From contig NC_046675.1 in NCBI RefSeq assembly GCF_003369915.1, positions 11,222,001 through 11,286,000 on the forward strand: DNA of 64,000 bases, written 5' to 3'. The notes under the pieces are model-generated. The model was given only the letters and a program-made list of their open reading frames with translations. It was not told the origin of the DNA and made no database searches. The stretch comes from Drosophila miranda (lineage: Eukaryota > Arthropoda > Insecta > Diptera > Drosophilidae). The translations under genes and the position numbers were made by a program. Below, piece by piece: positions 59,101 through 64,000 of the stretch (within the stretch, counting starts at the first letter, position 1; the number at the start of each line of letters is the position of its first letter).

Positions 59101-62100
59101 TGGGCGACCTCGCTTTGTTGGGTTATAACACAATTAATTAATTAAATTCTTGAGCCTCCCCTCTCCCTAACCAACCCTGGCCCTGCCCTGCTATTTTACT
59201 ATACCCTTATCAAGGGGTATTAGGATTATGAGAGGATGTTTGCAGCGCAGAGAAGGAAGTATTTGAGAACAAAATGTATTTATGCGCTTTACTGACGGAT
59301 TAAAAGGGGTTGTTCGAAAAAATAGAGAAATTTAGCAGAATAACGTTTTTTAAACAGTTTCTTAAAGCTGTGTTAAATAAGGTACTTTTTTCTTGGTCAC
59401 TAGAATAGACGCACTAAAAATAATTAATTTTTTTGAGGAAAAGTTACTTAAAATTAAATTTTTAGATATTGTAAATCTTAGATTTATTAGAAAAAGAAAA
59501 AAAATAATTTCAGTAATGTTAGTTTTGTTAGTACGGTAGTGCGACTGTATTTACATATGTTTCTATATAGAGACTGTGTAACGATTGTCTTAATGTCGAA
59601 CTACGTGTGCCTGTATGGCGATTTGTATTGCGCCTCAGTTTTTAAGGTTTTTGGCTAAAGACTCACTGAGTTTTCCCTTAAACCATAAAACGTCAAAGGC
59701 CATACAAGCTTCGGTGCACGGAAGTTCCTTTTTTCATTTAATATAAATTTATTTGCGCCTGTCCCGTCCCTCCACCTGGGCCTCTTTCTCTGGGTTTGTT
59801 TTGCTCTCTTTTGTTGTGTCGTTCTCTTCCCTCCTTCCCCTCCCTCTGCCTTGCTCTCTATCCTTTTTGCATGCACTTGCCTTAACGACTTTTTATTTAA
59901 ATACGTTTTTTGTTGACATTGCGAACTTGTTGGCGGAGTGTGCATTGTGCTCTCTCTCGCTCTCTCTCTTTCAGTGTCCCTCTGCCTATTTCTTTCTGTG
60001 TCCCCTGTATCCTCTTTTTATCTATCTTTTGCCTTTTTTTTCGGTCTGGGAATGATGTAAGCTCCCGTGGAGAGGAAGCCTTTTGGGATATGATATGATG
60101 CATTCATCATAAAAGTAATTAAATGTGGGGATACCACCCCCCTCCACCCCATGACAATTTAATGAAATTTAATATTAAATTTTGAAAGCCAGCTAAATGC
60201 TCATTAAAAGTATTCCTTGTTGTGGGCATGGAAGGGGTGGATACGGATAGGGTTATGGCTATGCCTTGGAATGGGATGGGGAGCTTTTGTTGGGCCACTG
60301 GGTGTGGACTTTGGGGCTGTGTTCTGGGCGCACTTGGGCGCTTGCCAGGCTGACGCCTTTCCGCTAATGTGAGTGACCCAAATAGTGCAAACGCTTGGCT
60401 GGCATTCTGCCTACTCAGCAGAGCAGCCCCGGCCCTCTCCGCGGACTGTACTCTCATTTTCCGGAGTGTGTTTGCCTGCCCCGGAGAAGCATGATGAAGT
60501 GCCGCCGGATCTTCAACTGGCATTTTAAATTATACAATTTTCGCTATTTAGCATCACTCGCTCTCAGAATTCATTTAAAATCTGTCTGCAGAATCACAAA
60601 TTGAAGCCGGTTAGATGCGGTTGAAGGATGGTTGAAGAGAAAGAGAGAGAGACAGAGAGAGAACGAGCTCTTGAACAAAACCCATAAAACAGACACACCA
60701 TGCGGCAACAACAGGAAGCAGTTTGCCCATTTTCATGCCACTGAAGCATTTCATTTTCCATCTCATCCTCAACAGCCACCCACTCCCCCCACTCCCCCCA
60801 CTCTGTCTGTCTGTCTGTCTGTCTGGGCGTGCGTTTTATTAGCTCCTTTCGTTGATATGCTCATGCCGTTGCTCGCTCGTTTGTCTTTCAACAAGAAGGG
60901 AGCACACACTGCCACATCAACATGCAGCACACAGAGGCAGCCCACAGCAGCAGCAGAAACAGCAGAACCACCATCGCCATTGCCATCAGCACCACCCTAG
61001 AAGCATGGCCCAAGTTCCTCCTCCTACTGGCGGCGCCTCCCCAGACTACAGACTATGTGACGTGCATTTGTAATTCATACACTGCGAGAAAATTCAATAA
61101 AAATAACTTAAGAGAGGCATTTTTTAGGCTAGATTCAGGGGCAGAGGCAAGGGGATTTATCCATTTAGAAGTGCACATAATTCTATGCAGCACAGCAATT
61201 TATTCTCAGTACTGAACTCTGAAAATAATTGTTCGAATGCTGAAGTGGATAATCACTTGATAAGTAAATAAATTAAAACCAGTTTTGTGCCGAGTCTCAT
61301 ACCTTTTAAAAAATTCTTTAGAAGGTCTATTGTGCATTAGAATCTTAAAATATTCAGATAATATAATAGAAACATTAGAATTAAAATTAACGATCTTATA
61401 GTCAGCGACGTGTTCTTTGACAAAAATGTTTCCGAGTGGTTTATTCTTGATTTTTGTTATCTTTTTGACCAGAAATTGGAACAAAAATAGCAACATCTTA
61501 TACCAAATACTTCTATTTGAAGAAATATGTAATTCGGAAACTGAAACTCCCCAATAAACCGTCTTATAGAAAAGGGTAGATACTCGATGGATCGCTTCTG
61601 ACTGCTCAAGAGATCATATGTATTCATTTCCTGGAGTTAAAAAGGAGCTCTCTACAAATTCTTTCTGTGTAAAGGTTGCCATAGCCACTGCACATCCAGC
61701 ATTGCGGAGCAGCTTTCATTGCCTGGCGCTGCATCCATACGTATCCGTATCCATAACCACATCGACATTCATATCCATCTTGAGCTCATTCTCTACCATT
61801 TTCAATCGTCCAGCTCCTGCTTCGATATGAAACCAAAGTGTTTGATTGCCAAGTGCTGCTCCTCCATTGTTCCATCCATCCCGTCCCCCAATGGACTCGT
61901 ATACATCGTATTTTCTTTTCATAGCCATTTTGCCTATTTATAGCTGAAGTATTTATTGTTGCTGTGCCACTCGTGGCATGCTCAAGTGGCCACTCATGGG
62001 GGCACTTTAATTGCCACACCCCGGGGCAATGTCATGGCCAAAAAGAGGGGGAAAACGCAACTGGTTGTAACTTCAAACTTGATCTAAGACAAACTTTCCA

Positions 62101-62575
62101 TCTTCTCCAATAGCCATCCACAACTGGCATGGCGATGTCCGCTTCGGCCTGTCTCTCGATGTGGGCGACTCCGTGGACATTGTGGAGGAGTGCACGCACT
62201 GGTATCGCGGCTCCTGTCCGCGCAAATCCCGTGCCGTTGGTCTCTTCCCCAAGACGTACATACACATCAAGGATCTGTCGAAGATCGATCCCGTGGTGGC
62301 TGAATGCACGCAGGTCCTACGCGAATGGTCCGAGATCTGGAAGCGTCTCTATGTGGTAAGTGTTGGCATATCGGTATACCCAATTAGATACCAGAATTAT
62401 ACGTTTGTATATCCTTTTGCTTGCAGGACCGCGAGGCCTACAAATTTCAGACCCTGCGCAAAGTAATGTTTTCCATATTGGAGAGTCGTCGGGAACTGTT
62501 GAGTGCCACCATGACCCAGGATCAGACACTGGAGCTGCAAATGGTGGTGGTTTCCAAAATCGACTGGGGAAATCG
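53156..62575 (+). CDS. spg: spg (sponge), DOCK3/4-type guanine-exchange factor, 5' part
   Basis: DOCK-family exchange factor for Rac/Rap acting with ELMO at the cell cortex; only the first 141 codons are in the window. CDS join(53156..53189, 62114..62355, 62427..62575, continuing). The tiny first exon reads MWIPSNNKYGV, then G|CC joins AIHNWHGDVRFGL. MWIP…KYGV followed by an SH3 fold is the start of the DOCK3/4 subfamily, not of the DOCK1/mbc type. Exon 2 carries the SH3 domain (DVGDSVDIVEECTHWYRG … GLFPKTYIHIKDL). Exon 3 begins the helical region (LREWSEIWKRLY straddles the junction; ILESRRELLSATMTQDQ). Exon 3 ends after CG of a split codon with GTAAGT. The next exon lies beyond 64,000. Confidence 0.88.
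54106..54129. repeat. (GA)n microsatellite
   Basis: About twelve GA units in spg intron 1, a potential GAF-binding stretch. Confidence 0.85.
54478..54600. repeat. Worn family B dispersed-repeat copy
   Basis: Starts with TTATACCCTGAGTAAAAG and runs into AT-rich DNA. Only the head resembles the copy at 45.76 kb. Confidence 0.35.
55611..55631. repeat. (CA)n microsatellite
   Basis: Ten CA units in spg intron 1, followed by imperfect CA/CT repeats. Confidence 0.85.
55752..55990. repeat. Family B-like dispersed-repeat copy with inverted-repeat head
   Basis: GTATACCCT … AAGGGTATG form a short inverted repeat, as in the 45.76 kb copy. The body is diverged and non-coding. Confidence 0.4.
57720..58335. 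repeat. Degenerate non-coding dispersed element
   Basis: Contains AGTGGCTGCGCAGCGCCCGA, TGTCTCTCTCGCACGC, GGAGAGCCATACTGACT and, later, AGAGTTGCGGTCGCAGCAG with CACAACGTTCCCCCTCG. From memory these blocks recur together across Drosophila genomes as a short non-autonomous element; I cannot name it with certainty. The 102-codon frame across it is not a gene. Confidence 0.5.
58848..58919 (+). tRNA. tRNA-Met initiator (CAT)
   Basis: The 72 nt sequence folds as a cloverleaf. Acceptor AGCAGAG pairs with CTCTGCT. The anticodon arm CTGGGCCCATAACCCAG carries CAT (58,880-58,882), flanked by the GGG/CCC pairs typical of initiator tRNA. The T-arm has GATCGAAAC, the A-containing loop of eukaryotic initiators instead of TTCGA. 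There is no intron and CCA is not encoded. A T-rich Pol III terminator follows from 58,951. The gene lies in spg intron 1 on the same strand as its host. Confidence 0.95.
58951..58977 (+). terminator. Pol III oligo-T terminator
   Basis: T7, C, then T10 or more about 32 nt downstream of the tRNA, the usual RNA polymerase III stop. Confidence 0.7.
59205..59285. repeat. Family B dispersed-repeat copy
   Basis: ATACCCTTATCAAGGGGTAT head followed by ATGTTTGCAGCGCAGAGAAG, blocks that recur with this head in Drosophila intergenic DNA. Confidence 0.5.
60803..60825. repeat. CTGT tetramer microsatellite
   Basis: Five to six CTGT units preceded by CACTCCCCC repeats in spg intron 1. Confidence 0.85.
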
Positions 62576-64000
62576 GTAAGTAACTCGAGTTTGTAATATA
62601 ATGACGAACTTCTTCTGAGGGGGGAAGTATTCTGTGCCTGAATTATCTATTATGTCGAAGGGAACAGTGATGTTCATTGTCAGATGATCAAATTATGCGA
62701 ATGACATTGATTTGCAGTACAAATGTACCCGAAGCGAACGGATACGAGATTTTTAACGATGAAATATTATAATCTTTCAACATAAATTAGGGGAAATAAC
62801 TCAAAACAGCTGATTTATTGGTTGAAAATATCAAAAATATTTCCAATTTGTTTAAATATTGCAAATTTAAAAAATTTGATGAGACTACAGTACAATTATT
62901 GCATGAAAACAGAAAATCAGCTGTTTTTCTTTTCAACTGAATGGCAAATAACCAGTCACGCGTGAACGTGGAACCATGGAATGTGTTCTGCTAATGGAAT
63001 TATGCTATTTGACCAGCATATCCCTGTGGATACTTGAAAACGTTCCAAAAACGTAATACAAATGTTGAGAAATGTATAAAGAAATACATAGATCGCATTA
63101 CGGAATAGTTAATAACTCTATCCACAACAGATTAGAAGCTCTTCGCACTATTTTCCCTCGTGCTCTACCACACCATCTTTATATGCGAGTATTTAAGAAT
63201 TACGTAGGGTTTTGTGTCTGAAATTGTATATAGAATATTTATTACAACTTTGAACTTGGGATAGCGCTTGCTTGGGTTCTCTTTTGCTTTGTTTTTTTAT
63301 GTAAAATGTGTTCTTTTCTAGCAATAATCACAATAATTTTGTTATAAACAAAATTCCTTAAAATTAACGATATATATTTGTAGACTAAATGTTAGGACAA
63401 AATAGCGAGAGCATTGCATATATGTATATACTCATATACCTCATATATATCATATATATATATATATATATATATATCATATATCTTTCGATTACTACAA
63501 TTTTGTATATAGAATAGATCAACGTTTCGTGAGCGTGCGTGAGCGATAAATGTAGCTGATTATTCTGTTCTGTTCCTCTGTCTTCTGTATGGAATCGATC
63601 TAATTGTTAAACTTAAATGTATATTTAAATGGCGCATCATTGTTAACGATGGGATCTCTTATACTCAATCGAATCTACCATCATTATCCTTCGTTCTTCA
63701 ACCTACAAATTGCACTCTTTCTCTCTATCTCTCTCTCTCTCTCTCTGTGTATCTATTAGCATGTATCTGATCTGATCTGTATCTGTACCTGTGTGTCTGC
63801 ACCTGTCTCTTAAAAATGTATTTTCATTCAATTTTTCTATATATAAATTTCACATAAATTATTATTTAATTGATTCATCCAAAAAGTAGCTCGAAACAGT
63901 CTTAGTTCTAGATATGGAAACACGACACCACACGACACGACACACGACTCTCCCTTCCTCCTGTTCTGTCTCTTCTGCCTACAAATATTATTGAGAAATC
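62576..64000 (+). other. spg: spg intron 3, 5' part
   Basis: Follows the donor GTAAGT at 62,576. AT-rich, with an (AT)n run (63,452-63,478) and a (CT)n run (63,719-63,747). No further spg exon is recognisable before the window ends. Confidence 0.6.
63452..63478. repeat. (AT)n microsatellite
   Basis: About thirteen AT units with ATCATAT borders on both sides, making an imperfect palindrome. Confidence 0.85.

Larger units (their letters stand above)
53190..62113 (+). other. spg: spg intron 1 (8.9 kb)
   Basis: Donor GTTAGT, acceptor CCAATAG. It holds microsatellites, three degenerate dispersed-repeat copies, one noncoding element at 57.7-58.3 kb and a tRNA gene. No nested protein gene is supported. 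Long ORFs such as 55,119-55,856 are low-complexity by-products. Confidence 0.75.

Noticed and set aside
62114..62575. Reading the SH3 exons as mbc (DOCK1 type)
   Set aside because: The MWIP…KYGV start and the TMTQDQ…KIDWGN stretch fit the DOCK3/4 (spg) subfamily better.

Overview
The window is genomic DNA of a Drosophila species (subgenus Sophophora is likely; the exact species cannot be read from the sequence). Evidence: short GT-AG introns of about 60 nt beside long regulatory introns, fly-type core-promoter motifs, and genes whose best-recognised relatives are Drosophila Fancm, C15 (the Tlx homolog of the NK homeobox cluster), stck (PINCH) and spg (DOCK3/4).

Layout, left to right. 1-4.5 kb: the 3' nine-tenths of Fancm (+), lacking only its first exon start. 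4.5-16.4 kb: gene-free, regulatory-looking DNA. 16.4-29.0 kb: C15 (+), four coding exons with introns of 1.7, 4.1 and 4.8 kb. 29.0-37.5 kb: gene-free DNA, ending in an insulator-like patch with a CTCF-like site and clustered CGATA/DRE sites near 37.5-37.7 kb. 37.8-44.7 kb: a wreckage zone bounded by copies of one AT-rich dispersed repeat. It holds a decayed but intron-bearing copy of the Wnt co-receptor gene arrow (LRP5/6), an LRR/F-box-like fragment, and a disabled two-exon gene of unknown identity. 44.7-50.5 kb: stck (+) and a convergent MYND-Tudor gene (-), with 3' ends close together or overlapping. 52-64 kb: the 5' end of spg (+), with an 11-codon first coding exon, an 8.9 kb first intron holding an initiator tRNA-Met gene and degenerate repeats, then the SH3 exon and one more exon. 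The gene runs out of the window.

Functionally the live genes are unrelated: DNA repair helicase, homeodomain transcription factor, integrin-adhesion LIM adaptor, Tudor protein of the piRNA/germ-granule type, and a Rac/Rap exchange factor. What links the right half is architecture. The presumed promoters of stck, the MYND-Tudor gene and spg all carry a copy of the same roughly 150-190 bp module. The module ends in a GGTCACACTG-type (Ohler motif 1) core element and is attached to the dispersed repeat that also flanks the pseudogene island. In the MYND-Tudor gene the module even runs into the first annotated exon. This repeat-borne promoter architecture is the most unusual signal in the window.
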